Source: Streptomyces sp. NBC_01288
GTDB lineage: Bacteria > Actinomycetota > Actinomycetes > Streptomycetales > Streptomycetaceae
Length of the DNA: 64,000 nucleotides
Assembly (NCBI RefSeq): GCF_035982055.1
Contig: NZ_CP108427.1
Coordinates: 1,922,001-1,986,000 of the forward strand
Direction of reading: 5' to 3'
Shown: in pieces, positions 9,671 to 17,826 of the stretch
Layout: the number at the start of each line of letters is the position of its first letter
How positions within the stretch are numbered: the first letter of the stretch is position 1
Made by a program: the position numbers and the translations under genes
Notes under the pieces: model-generated
The model's input: the letters and a program-made list of their open reading frames with translations, nothing else
What the model was told of the DNA's origin: nothing
The model's database searches: none

Positions 9671-10513
9671 TTACGGGGCGGTCAGGGGGCCGTACGCGTC
9701 CGGGCGGCGGTCGCGGTAGAACTGCCAGCGGTCGCGGACCTCTCGGAGTTTCGCCAAGTCCAGGTCCCGGACGACGAGTTCGGGCTCCTTGTCGCTGGCC
9801 ACCTCGCCGACGAACTGGGCCTCCGGGTCGACGAAGTAGGTCGTGCCGTAGAAGTCGTTGTCGCCCAACTCCTCTACGCCGACACGGTTGATGGCGCCGA
9901 CGAAGTACTCGTTGGCGGCAGCAGCCGCGGGCTGCTCCAGCTGCCACAGGTAGGCGGACAGGCCGCGCGAGGTCGCCGACGGGTTGAAGACGATCTCGGC
10001 ACCGGCGAGGCCCAACGCACGCCAGCCCTCCGGGAAGTGGCGGTCGTAGCAGATGTAGACGCCGATCTTGCCGACCTTGGTGTCGAAGATCGGCCAGCCG
10101 CTGTTGCCCGGGCGGAAGTAGAACTTCTCCCAGAATCCCGGTACTTGGGGGATGTGGTGCTTGCGGTACTTGCCGAGGTAGGAGCCGTCCGCGTCGATCA
10201 CGGCGGCCGTGTTGTAGAGGACGCCGGGCTGCTCCTCCTCGTACATCGGCAGGACCAGGACGATGCCGTGCTCCTTGGCGAGCGCCTGGAAGCGCTTGAC
10301 GATCGGGCCGTCCGGGATCGCCTCGGCGTACTCGTAGAACGCCTTGTCCTGGACCTGGCAGAAGTACGGTCCGTAGAACAGCTCCTGGAAGCACAGGACT
10401 TGAGCACCCTGCGCGGCCGCGTCGCGGACCGCCTGCTCGTGTACCTGGATCATGGACTCCTTGTCGCCCGTCCAGGCTGTCTGGAAGAGAGCGGCACGAA
10501 TCACTGTGCTCAT
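9671..10513 (-). CDS. nitrilase-superfamily beta-ureidopropionase (copy 1)
   Basis: 280 residues. The nitrilase catalytic triad is complete: E44 (FQELFYGPYFCQ), K118 (KYRKHHIPQ) and C155 (ICYDRHFPEGWR). The 'HIPQVPGFWEKFYFRPGN' stretch is typical of N-carbamoyl-beta-alanine/N-carbamoylputrescine amidohydrolases. Directly before dihydropyrimidinase in the same direction, the likely reaction is N-carbamoyl-beta-alanine to beta-alanine, CO2 and ammonia. It is a close paralogue of the gene at 13578-14420, with the same length and the same residue positions. The upstream 155 bases carry repeated GTGAMAC-type elements that may be PucR sites. Confidence 0.92.
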   Translation of the reverse strand: MSTVIRAALFQTAWTGDKESMIQVHEQAVRDAAAQGAQVLCFQELFYGPYFCQVQDKAFYEYAEAIPDGPIVKRFQALAKEHGIVLVLPMYEEEQPGVLYNTAAVIDADGSYLGKYRKHHIPQVPGFWEKFYFRPGNSGWPIFDTKVGKIGVYICYDRHFPEGWRALGLAGAEIVFNPSATSRGLSAYLWQLEQPAAAAANEYFVGAINRVGVEELGDNDFYGTTYFVDPEAQFVGEVASDKEPELVVRDLDLAKLREVRDRWQFYRDRRPDAYGPLTAP

Positions 10514-10575
10514 CGGGACCTCCGGTCGCTAGGTGTGTGAGGAGCCTAGGAAGTCCTGATGTCCGGTTTGAGTTG

Positions 10576-10673
10576 CACGGTGTCACGTCTGCGGGCGCGT
10601 GGCGTTCCACGGTGTCACCCTGTCGTGGGCGCATGTTTCACCGCCGTTTTCCCAGGTAGTCCCATGTTTCACC
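10576..10673. promoter_or_regulatory. four repeated GTGAMAC elements upstream of nitrilase copy 1
   Basis: CACGGTGTCAC occurs at 10576-10586 and 10608-10618, and CATGTTTCACC at 10632-10642 and 10663-10673. Read on the other strand these are GTGACACCGTG twice and GGTGAAACATG twice. They lie 24-32 bp apart between the PucR-family gene and the nitrilase/hydantoinase operon. A related CACGTTTCACC is at 14541-14551, upstream of the second nitrilase. Binding of the PucR protein is inferred, not shown. Confidence 0.45.
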
Positions 10674-12249
10674 CCTGTTGCGCGTCGTGCGCGAGGAGCG
10701 CGATGTGCACCGACGCGGCCTGCTCGAAGTCGTCGAGGTCCACCCCGAGCCGCCCCTCTATCGCCTCCAGCCGGCGGTACAGCGCGGGCCGCGACACGTG
10801 GTGTAGCTGAGCCGTGCGCGACTTGTTGCGGCCGGTGGCCAGATACGTCCGCAGTACGGCGAGCAGGTCCTCGTCGGCCGCGCACAGCAGCCCGTCCAAC
10901 TCCCGTTCGGCGAACGACTGCACCTGCGGGTCGTCCCTCAACAGCCGGATCAGGCCGCGCAGATGAACGTCCTTGAGGCGTACGACGGCGGGGAGGTCCA
11001 GGAGGTCCTTGGAGTCGGCCACGGCGTCGGCGACGTGCTGTGCCTCGCGCAGACCGGCGGGCACGTCGTCCCAGACGGTGCGCTGCCCGGCGGCGGCCAC
11101 CACCGCCTTCAACGCCCCTGACTCGGTGCGCAGTCGGCTCGCGAAGTGCGCGGCGAGGGCGTCCGCGTCCTGGTCGCGGGGCAGGCTGAGGAGGACGGCG
11201 GTGACACCGTCGGCCAGTTCGGCGACGAGTCCGGGGAGCCCCAACAGCCGTAGCACCCGGTCGAGTTGGGCCGCGTCGCCGTCGCGTACGACCATCGGGA
11301 CGAAGGTGCGCCGGTTGACCGGGAGTCCGGCCGCGCGGGCGCGGGGCAGGAGCTGGCGGGCCGGCACGACACCGCTCGCGAGGTCGGTCATCAGGCTCTG
11401 GGCGGACTGTTCCTCCCAGGTGTGGGCGGAGCCGCCGAGCATGCGGTGCAGGACGAGGGCCTCGGCGGCGCGGTCGGCGAGGAGGCGTCCGGTGGCGGTG
11501 TCGCCGCGGTAGCCGCACAGCATGATCTGGCCCCAGCGTTCGCCGCGTCCGCCCAGTTCGGCGCGGATCCAGCCGTCGCCCTCGCTGCCGCCGGCCTGCC
11601 GCGAGATGCGCTCCCAGTCGCGCAGCACGTCGTCGACGGCCGACCGCTCCCCCGCCGTGGCGAGGACGCGGTGGGCGAGGTTGGTGACGACGACCGGACA
11701 GGCGCTGTGCCCGGCGATCTCGTCGAGCAGGCTCTGGAGCGGGGCGCCGCCAGTGATGAGTCCGGTGAGCGCGGTCCGTACGGCCTCGGAGAGGCTGACG
11801 GCGGCGAACTTCCGCCGCACCAGCCGGGATTGGACCTCTTCCGTCAACTCCGCGAAGGGGAAGGGGCGGTGGAGCACCACCATGGGCAGCCCGCACCGCT
11901 CGGCGGCCCGGCGCATCACGTCCGGCGGGGCGGGGAACGCGCGACCGAGCCCCAGGACCACGGCGGATGCCTCCGCGCGGTGCAGGGACTGGATGTACTC
12001 GGCCTGGGCGGCCTCGTCACCGGCGAGGAGCACGCCGGTGGTGAGGACCATCTCGCCGCCGGTGAGCATCACGCCGACGTCGGCGGCCTCGGCGACGTGC
12101 ACCCAGCGCACGGGCCGGTCGAGTTGGCTCGCGCCGGCCACCACCTCGGGTTCCCCGGCGAGGACCCGTTCCAGGCCGAGGATCTGGCGCACCGACAGGG
12201 CGGGCTCCAGGGCGTCCAGGGTTCGCGGGGTTCCCAAGGAGGTGGTCAT
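10669..12249 (-). CDS. PucR-family transcriptional regulator
   Basis: 526 residues. The N-terminal PucR domain (about 18-140) opens with LSVRQILGLERVLAGEPEVVAG and has RPVRWVHVAE. A GGDEF-like middle region (about 290-400) follows, and a PucR C-terminal helix-turn-helix (about 455-520) with LLAVLRTYLATGRNKSRTAQLHHVSRPALYRRLEAIE split across two helices. Such proteins regulate purine or pyrimidine/amino-acid catabolic genes in response to pathway intermediates. The gene lies between the aminotransferase (45-bp gap) and nitrilase copy 1, in the same direction, so it is probably the pathway regulator and partly co-transcribed. Confidence 0.9.
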   Translation of the reverse strand: MTTSLGTPRTLDALEPALSVRQILGLERVLAGEPEVVAGASQLDRPVRWVHVAEAADVGVMLTGGEMVLTTGVLLAGDEAAQAEYIQSLHRAEASAVVLGLGRAFPAPPDVMRRAAERCGLPMVVLHRPFPFAELTEEVQSRLVRRKFAAVSLSEAVRTALTGLITGGAPLQSLLDEIAGHSACPVVVTNLAHRVLATAGERSAVDDVLRDWERISRQAGGSEGDGWIRAELGGRGERWGQIMLCGYRGDTATGRLLADRAAEALVLHRMLGGSAHTWEEQSAQSLMTDLASGVVPARQLLPRARAAGLPVNRRTFVPMVVRDGDAAQLDRVLRLLGLPGLVAELADGVTAVLLSLPRDQDADALAAHFASRLRTESGALKAVVAAAGQRTVWDDVPAGLREAQHVADAVADSKDLLDLPAVVRLKDVHLRGLIRLLRDDPQVQSFAERELDGLLCAADEDLLAVLRTYLATGRNKSRTAQLHHVSRPALYRRLEAIEGRLGVDLDDFEQAASVHIALLAHDAQQG

Positions 12250-12294
12250 GACGGTCTTCCCTTGTTCAGCGTGCTCCGCGGAGCCCGTTGTGCT

Positions 12295-13581
12295 CTACTG
12301 CGTGCTCCTCAGAGCCTGTTCGAGGATCGCGGCGCCCTCCTCGGCCTCCGCGACGGTCAGGGACAGCGGTGGGGCGATGCGCAGGGCGCTGGTGTTGTGT
12401 CCGCCGCCCTTGCCGATCAACAGGCCGCCCTCGCGGGCCGCTTCGAGTACGGCGGACGCGGCATCCGGGTCGGCCTCGTCGGTGCCCGGTTTCACCAGCT
12501 CGATGCCGATCATCAGCCCGCGCCCGCGCACTTCCCGTACACCGGGATGCTGGGCGACGACGGCCCGTAGCCGCTCGATGAGGAGGCCGCCGACGCGCCG
12601 GGCGTTGCCCTGGAGGTCGTGCTCCAACAGGTAGGTCAGGTTGGCGAGGCCGGCCGCCATGGTGATCTGGGTGCCGCCGAAGGTCGAAATGCTGTTGGAG
12701 TCGAGGCAGTTCATGATCTCGGCGCGGGCGACGACTCCGCCGATGGACATGCCGTTGCCGATGCCCTTGGCGAAGGTGAGGATGTCCGGCGGCCCGTTCT
12801 CCGCGTGCGCCTGCCAGCCCCAGAAGTGGTCGCCGGTACGCCCCCAGCCGGTCTGCACCTCGTCGGCGATCCACAACACCCCGCGCTCGGCGAGGACTTC
12901 ACGGAAGGCGGCGTAGAGGCCGTCGGGCGGGGAGGTGAACCCGCCCACGCCCTGCACCGGTTCGGCGATCAGGGCGGCGGGCGGGCGGACGTGACCGAGG
13001 AGATCCTTCAGGTCCTCGACACAGGCCGCGATGAACTCGGCGTCGTTCAGGTCGGCGTAGGGACCGCGGGTCCGAACACCCCCGTGGACGTACAGCGTCT
13101 GGAGCGGGGACAGCGAGGTCGGGGACCAGCCGCGGTTGCCGGTGATGCCGACCGAGCTGAAGGAGCGGCCGTGGTAGCTGTTGCGCATGGCCAGGATCTG
13201 GTTGCTCTTGCGGTACGACGTCGCCAGCATCAGGGCGGTGTCGTTGGCCTCGGTCCCCGAGGTGGTGAAGAAGACGCGGGCGTCGGGGATGCCGGACAAC
13301 TGGGCGACGTGCTCGGCGAGTTCGACCATCGGCCGGTTGAGGTAGAGCGTGGACGAGTGGATGATCCGCCCGGCCTGCTCGCTGACCGCCTTGGTGACCT
13401 CGGGGAGCGCGTGCGCGGTCATGGTGGTGAGGATGCCGCCGAAGAAGTCGAGGTACTTGTTGCCCTCGGCGTCCCAGACATGCCGGCCCTCGCCGTGCGT
13501 GAGCTCCAACGGGTCTTGGTAGTACAGGGCGAGCCAGTCGGGGAGCACGTCCCGGTGGCGTCCCAGCAGGTCCTTGGTCAC
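12295..13581 (-). CDS. class III aminotransferase (beta-alanine/aminoisobutyrate:pyruvate type)
   Basis: 428 residues. This is a PLP fold-type I subgroup III enzyme: FTTSGTEANDTALMLA binds the phosphate, IADEVQTGWGRTG carries the aspartate D240, and K272 in TFAKGIGNGMSIGG is the Schiff-base lysine. The closest relatives are alanine-glyoxylate aminotransferase 2-like or 3-aminoisobutyrate-pyruvate aminotransferases, which fits removal of beta-alanine or beta-aminoisobutyrate made by the nitrilases. I use GTG at 13581 because it overlaps the nitrilase stop as GTGA (13578-13581); starts further upstream would lie inside that gene. Confidence 0.9.
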   Translation of the reverse strand: MTKDLLGRHRDVLPDWLALYYQDPLELTHGEGRHVWDAEGNKYLDFFGGILTTMTAHALPEVTKAVSEQAGRIIHSSTLYLNRPMVELAEHVAQLSGIPDARVFFTTSGTEANDTALMLATSYRKSNQILAMRNSYHGRSFSSVGITGNRGWSPTSLSPLQTLYVHGGVRTRGPYADLNDAEFIAACVEDLKDLLGHVRPPAALIAEPVQGVGGFTSPPDGLYAAFREVLAERGVLWIADEVQTGWGRTGDHFWGWQAHAENGPPDILTFAKGIGNGMSIGGVVARAEIMNCLDSNSISTFGGTQITMAAGLANLTYLLEHDLQGNARRVGGLLIERLRAVVAQHPGVREVRGRGLMIGIELVKPGTDEADPDAASAVLEAAREGGLLIGKGGGHNTSALRIAPPLSLTVAEAEEGAAILEQALRSTQ

Positions 13582-14420
13582 GGCTGCACCAACCCTTCGT
13601 AGGCGTCGGGACGCCGGTCGCGGTAGAACGCCCACTGCTGGCGAACTTCCTCGATCAACCCGAAGTCCAGGTCGCGCACGACGAGTTCCTCGTCCTTGTC
13701 GCTTGCGACCTCGCCGACGAACTGGCCCCGCGGGTTGACGAAGTACGACGTCCCGTAGAAGTCGTTGTCCCCGTACTCCTCCTGTCCCACACGGTTGATC
13801 GCGGCGATGAAGTACTCGTTGGCGACGGCGGCGGCCGGCTGCTCCAGCTGCCAGAGGTAGGCGGAGAGGCCGCGCGAGGTGGCGGACGGGTTGTAGACCA
13901 ACTGGGCGCCGTTGAGCCCGAGTTGACGCCAGCCCTCGGGGAAGTGGCGGTCGTAGCAGATGTAGACACCGACCTTGCCGACGGCGGTGTCGAAGACGGG
14001 CCAGCCCGCGTTGCCCGGCCTGAAGTAGTACTTCTCCCAGAAGCCCTTGACCTGCGGGATGTGGTGCTTGCGGTACTTGCCGAGGAAGGTGCCGTCGGCG
14101 TCGATCACGGCCGCGGTGTTGTAGTAGAAGCCGTCCTGCTCGACCTCGAAGACCGGGACGACGATCACCATGCCGGTCTCGCGCGCGAGCTGTTGCATAC
14201 GGCGCACGGTCGGCCCGTCGGGCACCGGCTCGGCCCAGCTGTAGTGCTCGGGTTCCTGGACCTGACAGAAGTAGGGGGCGTTGAACACCTCCTGGAACCC
14301 GATGATCCGGGCGCCCTGGCGGGCCGCCTCGCGGGCGTGTTCCTCGTGTTTCGCCACCATGGACTCGGTGTCGCCGGTCCAGGTGGCCTGGACCAGAGCG
14401 GCGCGTACGACGTTGGCCAT
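13578..14420 (-). CDS. nitrilase-superfamily beta-ureidopropionase (copy 2)
   Basis: 280 residues, alignable without gaps to the copy at 9671-10513 and retaining E44, K118 and C155 (FQEVFNAPYFCQ, KYRKHHIPQ, ICYDRHFPEGWR). It is the first gene of the run, translationally coupled to the aminotransferase. Differences cluster at the active-site rim (EVFNAP against ELFYGP, EVEQDGFYY against EEEQPGVLY), which suggests distinct N-carbamoyl substrates, for example beta-alanine versus beta-aminoisobutyrate or hydantoin-derived amino acids. That split is inference. Confidence 0.92.
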   Translation of the reverse strand: MANVVRAALVQATWTGDTESMVAKHEEHAREAARQGARIIGFQEVFNAPYFCQVQEPEHYSWAEPVPDGPTVRRMQQLARETGMVIVVPVFEVEQDGFYYNTAAVIDADGTFLGKYRKHHIPQVKGFWEKYYFRPGNAGWPVFDTAVGKVGVYICYDRHFPEGWRQLGLNGAQLVYNPSATSRGLSAYLWQLEQPAAAVANEYFIAAINRVGQEEYGDNDFYGTSYFVNPRGQFVGEVASDKDEELVVRDLDFGLIEEVRQQWAFYRDRRPDAYEGLVQP

Positions 14421-14449
14421 GAGCTGCTCCTTCGACGGGACGCCAGAGC

Positions 14450-14500
14450 CTCTACGCCCGTAGACAAGGCCGTAGAGGGATGAACGTAAGCCTCCGGAGG
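14450..14500. promoter_or_regulatory. inverted repeats in promoter region of nitrilase copy 2
   Basis: CTCTACG (14450-14456) and CGTAGAG (14471-14477) form a 7-bp inverted repeat with a 14-nt spacer about 30 bases upstream of the start. A 10-bp palindrome CCTCCGGAGG lies at 14491-14500. These are operator-like, but no protein can be assigned to them. Confidence 0.35.
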
Positions 14501-14540
14501 AGCCTTGCCAAGACCATCACCGTTAACCCGCGGAGTCGAT

Positions 14541-14551
14541 CACGTTTCACC
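14541..14551 (-). promoter_or_regulatory. possible PucR-type element upstream of nitrilase copy 2
   Basis: GGTGAAACGTG (minus strand) differs at one base from the GGTGAAACATG elements at 10632 and 10663. It lies about 120 bases upstream of the second nitrilase gene, too far for an RNA polymerase contact but usual for an upstream activator site. Confidence 0.35.
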
Positions 14552-14596
14552 CTCCGGTGGGTGAGCCGCTGGGCCGGCTAGCCGGGCCGGGCCCCG

Positions 14597-14631
14597 CAGG
14601 GGCGCGGGGAACTGCGCGACCAGCCCCCACC
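14597..14631. repeat. short copy of interspersed GGGGCGCGGGG...GCGACCAGCC element
   Basis: The segment begins CAGGGGCGCGGGG and continues to GCGCGACCAGCC. It shares its two core blocks with the longer elements at 17680-17760 and 40620-40695. It lies between convergent-end and promoter regions and has no coding content. Confidence 0.6.
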
Positions 14632-14680
14632 GACGCGCGGCCAAAAAACCACGTACCCAACCGCTAACCCAGCGGAGCGC

Positions 14681-16315
14681 TCACGCGCTGAAGCCGGCCA
14701 CTCGCAGGGCGTGGACGAGGTCCCAGTGGCATTCGTCCGAGGCGCCCTGGGCGGCCTCCACGAGGAGCGGTACGAGCTGCTGGGGGTCGGCCGCGACGCT
14801 GCGGGCCGCCTCCTCGGGGGTGCGGACCCGGACGTAGGCGTCAAGAAGCGCGTGGATCTCCCGGCGGCGCCCCTCCGCGGCCAGCGCGAGCACGGCCTCG
14901 CCTATCTCGCCCGCGGGACGGGCCACGCCCTGCCGCAGGATCTGCTCACCGTCCGCCGTACGGCCCGCCGCGACCAGCGCGTCCGCCGCGCCGACCAGCC
15001 GCTCGGCGGGCAGCGAGGCGGCCTCCCACAGCAGCGTCGCCCAGTCCGCGCCGAGCCCGGCGCGCTGCAACTCGGCCGCGAGCAGCGGGAAGCGCGCGGC
15101 GGGCCAGTACGCGGCCTCGACGAGCAGCGCGTGCGCCTCGCCGCTACGGCCCTCGCGGCGCAGCCCCACGAGCCGCTGCACGGCCTCCACGGTCGCCTGC
15201 CGCGCCTCCGCGTCCAACGGCTCCCGCTTCGGCTGCGCCCGCTCGACCGGCCGGGCGGCCCCGGCGAAACGGGCTCCGCGCGGGGTCCGGCGAGCGGCGG
15301 GCGCGGGAGCGGGGAGTTCCGGTACGACGGCCGCGGGGCCCGGGGCCGCGGTGGCAGCGTCGTCGTCCTCGGCCAGGCCGGCGAAGCGGGCGCTGCCTCG
15401 GCGGCGCTTGCGTTGCTTGGGGGCGGGGGCGGTGGTCTCGGCCTCGGCGTCGGCCTGGTCGGGGGTCTCGGTCTCGGTCGTAGGGGTGGCGGCGTCGGGG
15501 CTCGCGAGGTCGGCCCACGTGGGGTCCGGATCGCCGTAGCCGGGGTTCGCGCGCTCGAACTCCTCGTAGCCGTGGCGGGTGTCCGGGTTCCGGCCTTCGC
15601 GGTACGCCGCCTCGGCACCGTCGGAACTGCCGTATCCGCCCTGCGATCCGGTGACCGGCACCTGCTCGGTGTCGCGCTGGCGGGGCAGTCGGTGCGCGGC
15701 CTGGTTCCGGTCGTACGTGGCGCTGTTCTGGTCCTGGAACGGCTCGTCGACGCGGAACACGTTGCCGTGCCGGTCGCGGTGGACGGCCTGACCGCCCTGG
15801 AGGTGGACGCGGTTGTCCAACTGCTCGATGCGGGCGCGGAGTTCGGCGCAGCGGGCGGTGGCGCGATCGTGGTCGTCACGGGCCCAGGCGAGGTCGAGGC
15901 GGAGGGCGTCGGCCGCTTCCTGAGTGGTGGCGGAGTTGAGCAACCGCCCCAGCTTCGCCTGCGTTTCGGCCGCGTACTTCTGCTCACGGAGCATCACGTC
16001 GAGCCGATCGCTCAGCGCGTCCCGGCTGCCGGGCCGGACGTCGAACGCGGCGAGCGCGGCGGCGTGCAGAGCGCGGGCCCGCTCCTTCTCCTGGCTCGCG
16101 ACACCGTGGCCGTACTCCGCGGCGAGGTCCTGAAGCAGCGCCTCCACGACGTCCCAGGGCGGTACCTCACGCCCGCTCAGACAAGCCTGCATGCCATCGG
16201 GATCACGCTGCCAGAACACTCCGCACCAGCCGCCGCCCTGGTCCAGGCGCGCCAGCAGTCCGTCGAGATAGTTCGCGAACTCCCGTACCTGTCCGGGGAG
16301 TTGATCCACAGCCAT
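14681..16315 (-). CDS. uncharacterised 544-residue protein
   Basis: I do not recognise a characterised family. Visible parts are an N-terminal conserved-looking domain (1-70) with GGGWCGVFWQRDPDGMQACLSG and 'PPWDVVEALLQDLAAEYG', split here for length. A helical/coiled-coil stretch follows (about 110-185), then a Gln/Asn/Asp-rich region around 200-255 and an acidic Thr/Glu/Ala and Lys/Arg-rich linker (265-365). A C-terminal all-helical domain (about 370-540) has repeating 'A-x-x-L-x-x-A' helices that look TPR/PPR-like. It is cytoplasmic, with no signal or membrane segment. It lies near an XRE regulator; similar proteins often accompany such regulators in Streptomyces, but a link here is a guess. 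Confidence 0.75.
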   Translation of the reverse strand: MAVDQLPGQVREFANYLDGLLARLDQGGGWCGVFWQRDPDGMQACLSGREVPPWDVVEALLQDLAAEYGHGVASQEKERARALHAAALAAFDVRPGSRDALSDRLDVMLREQKYAAETQAKLGRLLNSATTQEAADALRLDLAWARDDHDRATARCAELRARIEQLDNRVHLQGGQAVHRDRHGNVFRVDEPFQDQNSATYDRNQAAHRLPRQRDTEQVPVTGSQGGYGSSDGAEAAYREGRNPDTRHGYEEFERANPGYGDPDPTWADLASPDAATPTTETETPDQADAEAETTAPAPKQRKRRRGSARFAGLAEDDDAATAAPGPAAVVPELPAPAPAARRTPRGARFAGAARPVERAQPKREPLDAEARQATVEAVQRLVGLRREGRSGEAHALLVEAAYWPAARFPLLAAELQRAGLGADWATLLWEAASLPAERLVGAADALVAAGRTADGEQILRQGVARPAGEIGEAVLALAAEGRRREIHALLDAYVRVRTPEEAARSVAADPQQLVPLLVEAAQGASDECHWDLVHALRVAGFSA

Positions 16316-16620
16316 GCCCCAACTCCCGCCAGACCGGAATGCTCCGATCCGTAGAAAACACCATTTGTGTTACGACGCGGCTACGGAAGCTTTTCGAGCC
16401 GGGCGCAGAGATCTCGGAGCCTACGCCTCCCGACTGTGCGCCCGTCCGGTTGATGGGCGATCTGGCAACACCCGGGCGGGAAAGGGGGGAACCAGCGAAC
16501 TCCGGGCAGGGCGAGAAGCGGCCCCGGCGCGGAACCGCGCACGAGCACCACAGGGCGGCACGCACCGGCCGTTCCGGCACACGTTCCCCACCAGGGCGCG
16601 GTCCGGTCACACTCTCCGCC
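16316..16620. other. 305-base gap without a supported gene
   Basis: No open frame here has credible start and coding character. Upstream of the 544-residue gene is an operator-like palindrome, AACAC-catt t-GTGTT (16357-16371), in a locally AT-rich patch that probably holds that gene's promoter. Nothing else is recognisable. Confidence 0.5.
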
Positions 16621-16872
16621 TCAGGCCGCCAACGGCGCACACCTGACCACGAGTTCATCCATGGACAGCCCGAGCGCCTCGGCGAGGGCGGACACGGTGA
16701 AGAAGGCCGGCGTGGGAGCCCGGCCCGTCTCAATCTTGCGGAGGGTCTCCGCCGAGATGCCCGCGTGCGCCGCCACGTCCGTCATGCTCCGGCCACCACG
16801 GGCCTCGCGGAGCAGCCGGCCGAGCCGTTCGCCGCGTTCGCGCTCTTCGGGGGTGAGAGGGGTGCGTACCAT
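16621..16872 (-). CDS. small XRE-family HTH regulator
   Basis: 83 residues, essentially a single HTH_3 domain: LGRLLREARGGRSMTDVA, then AGISAETLRKIETGRAPTP (recognition helix) and ALAEALGLSMDELV. ATG at 16872 is 32 bases from the divergent methionine aminopeptidase start. A TAGAAT box (minus strand, 16884-16879) ends 6 bases before the ATG, so the mRNA is probably leaderless. It likely represses itself and the aminopeptidase through the palindrome between them. Confidence 0.85.
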   Translation of the reverse strand: MVRTPLTPEERERGERLGRLLREARGGRSMTDVAAHAGISAETLRKIETGRAPTPAFFTVSALAEALGLSMDELVVRCAPLAA

Positions 16873-16878
16873 GCCGTC

Positions 16879-16897
16879 ATTCTAATACCGGTATAGT
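16879..16897. promoter_or_regulatory. overlapping divergent promoters with shared palindrome
   Basis: The perfect palindrome ATACCGGTAT (16885-16894) lies between two -10-like boxes: TATAGT on the plus strand (16892-16897, 7 bases before the MetAP ATG) and TAGAAT on the minus strand (6 bases before the XRE ATG). Outer arms ACCATGCC (16868-16875) and GGCATGGT (16902-16909) are also inverted repeats and include both start codons. Autoregulation by the XRE protein is the natural reading. Confidence 0.6.
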
Positions 16898-16904
16898 AAT
16901 TGGC

Positions 16905-17675
16905 ATGGTGGAACTGAAGACGGACACGTCTGTCGATGCGATGTACGAGGCGGGCCAGGTCGTGGCCCGTGCCCTCACGGCCGTGCGGGAGGCCGCCGAC
17001 GTGGGCGTATCCCTGCTGGAACTGGACGAGGTGGCGCACGACGTGCTGCGCGCGGCCGGCGCGAGTTCGCCCTTCCTCGGCTATCGCCCCGCCTTCGCGC
17101 CCACCGCGTTCCCCGCGGTCATCTGCGCCTCCGTGAACGACGCGATCGTGCACGGCATCCCGGACGGCTACCGCCTCCTCGACGGCGACCTGGTCTCGAT
17201 CGACTTCGGCGCCAAGCTGGGCGGCTGGGCCGGCGACTCGGCGATCAGCTTCATCGTCGGCGAGCCGCGCCCCGCCGACGTCCGCCTGATCGACGCCGCC
17301 GAGCGCGCCCTCGCGGCGGGCATCGAGGCGGCCGTGGTCGGCAATCGCATCGGCGACATCGCGCACGCGATCGGCACGGTGTGCCGCACCGCCGGCTACG
17401 GCATCATGGAGGACTTCGGCGGCCACGGCATCGGCCGCCAGATGCACGAGGACCCGGGCGTCCCGAACGAGGGCCGCCCCGGCCGCGGCCTCCCCCTCCG
17501 CCACGGCATGGTCATCGCGATCGAGCCCATGCTGATCGCGAGCGGCCGCGACGACTACCACGCGGCGAAGGACGGCTGGACCCTCAAGACAAACGACGGC
17601 TCAAGAGCGGCCCACGTGGAACACACGGTGGCGATCACGGAGGCGGGCCCAAGGGTGCTGACCGAGCGCCGCTAA
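16905..17675 (+). CDS. map: type I methionine aminopeptidase (accessory copy)
   Basis: 256 residues, M24 'pita-bread' fold. All active-site residues are present: H83 (IVHGIPDG), metal ligands D100 (SIDFGA), D111 (GDSA), H174 (GGHGIG), E207 (AIEPM) and E239 (VEHTV). It removes N-terminal methionine from nascent proteins. It is not in a ribosomal-protein/adk/secY setting where Streptomyces normally keeps its essential map gene, so this is probably an additional copy under control of the divergent XRE protein. A hairpin repeat follows the stop. Confidence 0.9.
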   Translation: MVELKTDTSVDAMYEAGQVVARALTAVREAADVGVSLLELDEVAHDVLRAAGASSPFLGYRPAFAPTAFPAVICASVNDAIVHGIPDGYRLLDGDLVSIDFGAKLGGWAGDSAISFIVGEPRPADVRLIDAAERALAAGIEAAVVGNRIGDIAHAIGTVCRTAGYGIMEDFGGHGIGRQMHEDPGVPNEGRPGRGLPLRHGMVIAIEPMLIASGRDDYHAAKDGWTLKTNDGSRAAHVEHTVAITEAGPRVLTERR

Positions 17676-17679
17676 GGGA

Positions 17680-17760
17680 AGCGCCCTGAAGGGGCGCGGG
17701 GCTGTGTCGATTTGCGGCTCCGCCGCGTGGGCGCGACCAGCCACGATGAAGCCGCAGACG
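17680..17760 (+). repeat. interspersed hairpin element, copy A (also likely terminator)
   Basis: It begins with the hairpin GCGCCC-tgaag-GGGCGC (17681-17697), continues GGGGCTGTGTCGAT, a second small hairpin GCGGC-tcc-GCCGC, then GGGCGCGACCAGCCACGA. About 80 bases match, nearly base for base, the reverse complement of 40620-40695. It lies just after the MetAP stop and may serve as its terminator. Confidence 0.75.
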
Positions 17761-17826
17761 AAAATCAACCGTAATCCGCGCAAACCTGCACATGCCCCAC
17801 GCAGTGGCCCGTGCCATGGTGGATTG

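Noticed and set aside
17704..17826. 41-codon N-terminal extension of the Clp protein
   Set aside because: It translates the interspersed repeat; the same peptide start (MSICGSAA) appears by chance before the glucokinase from the other copy.
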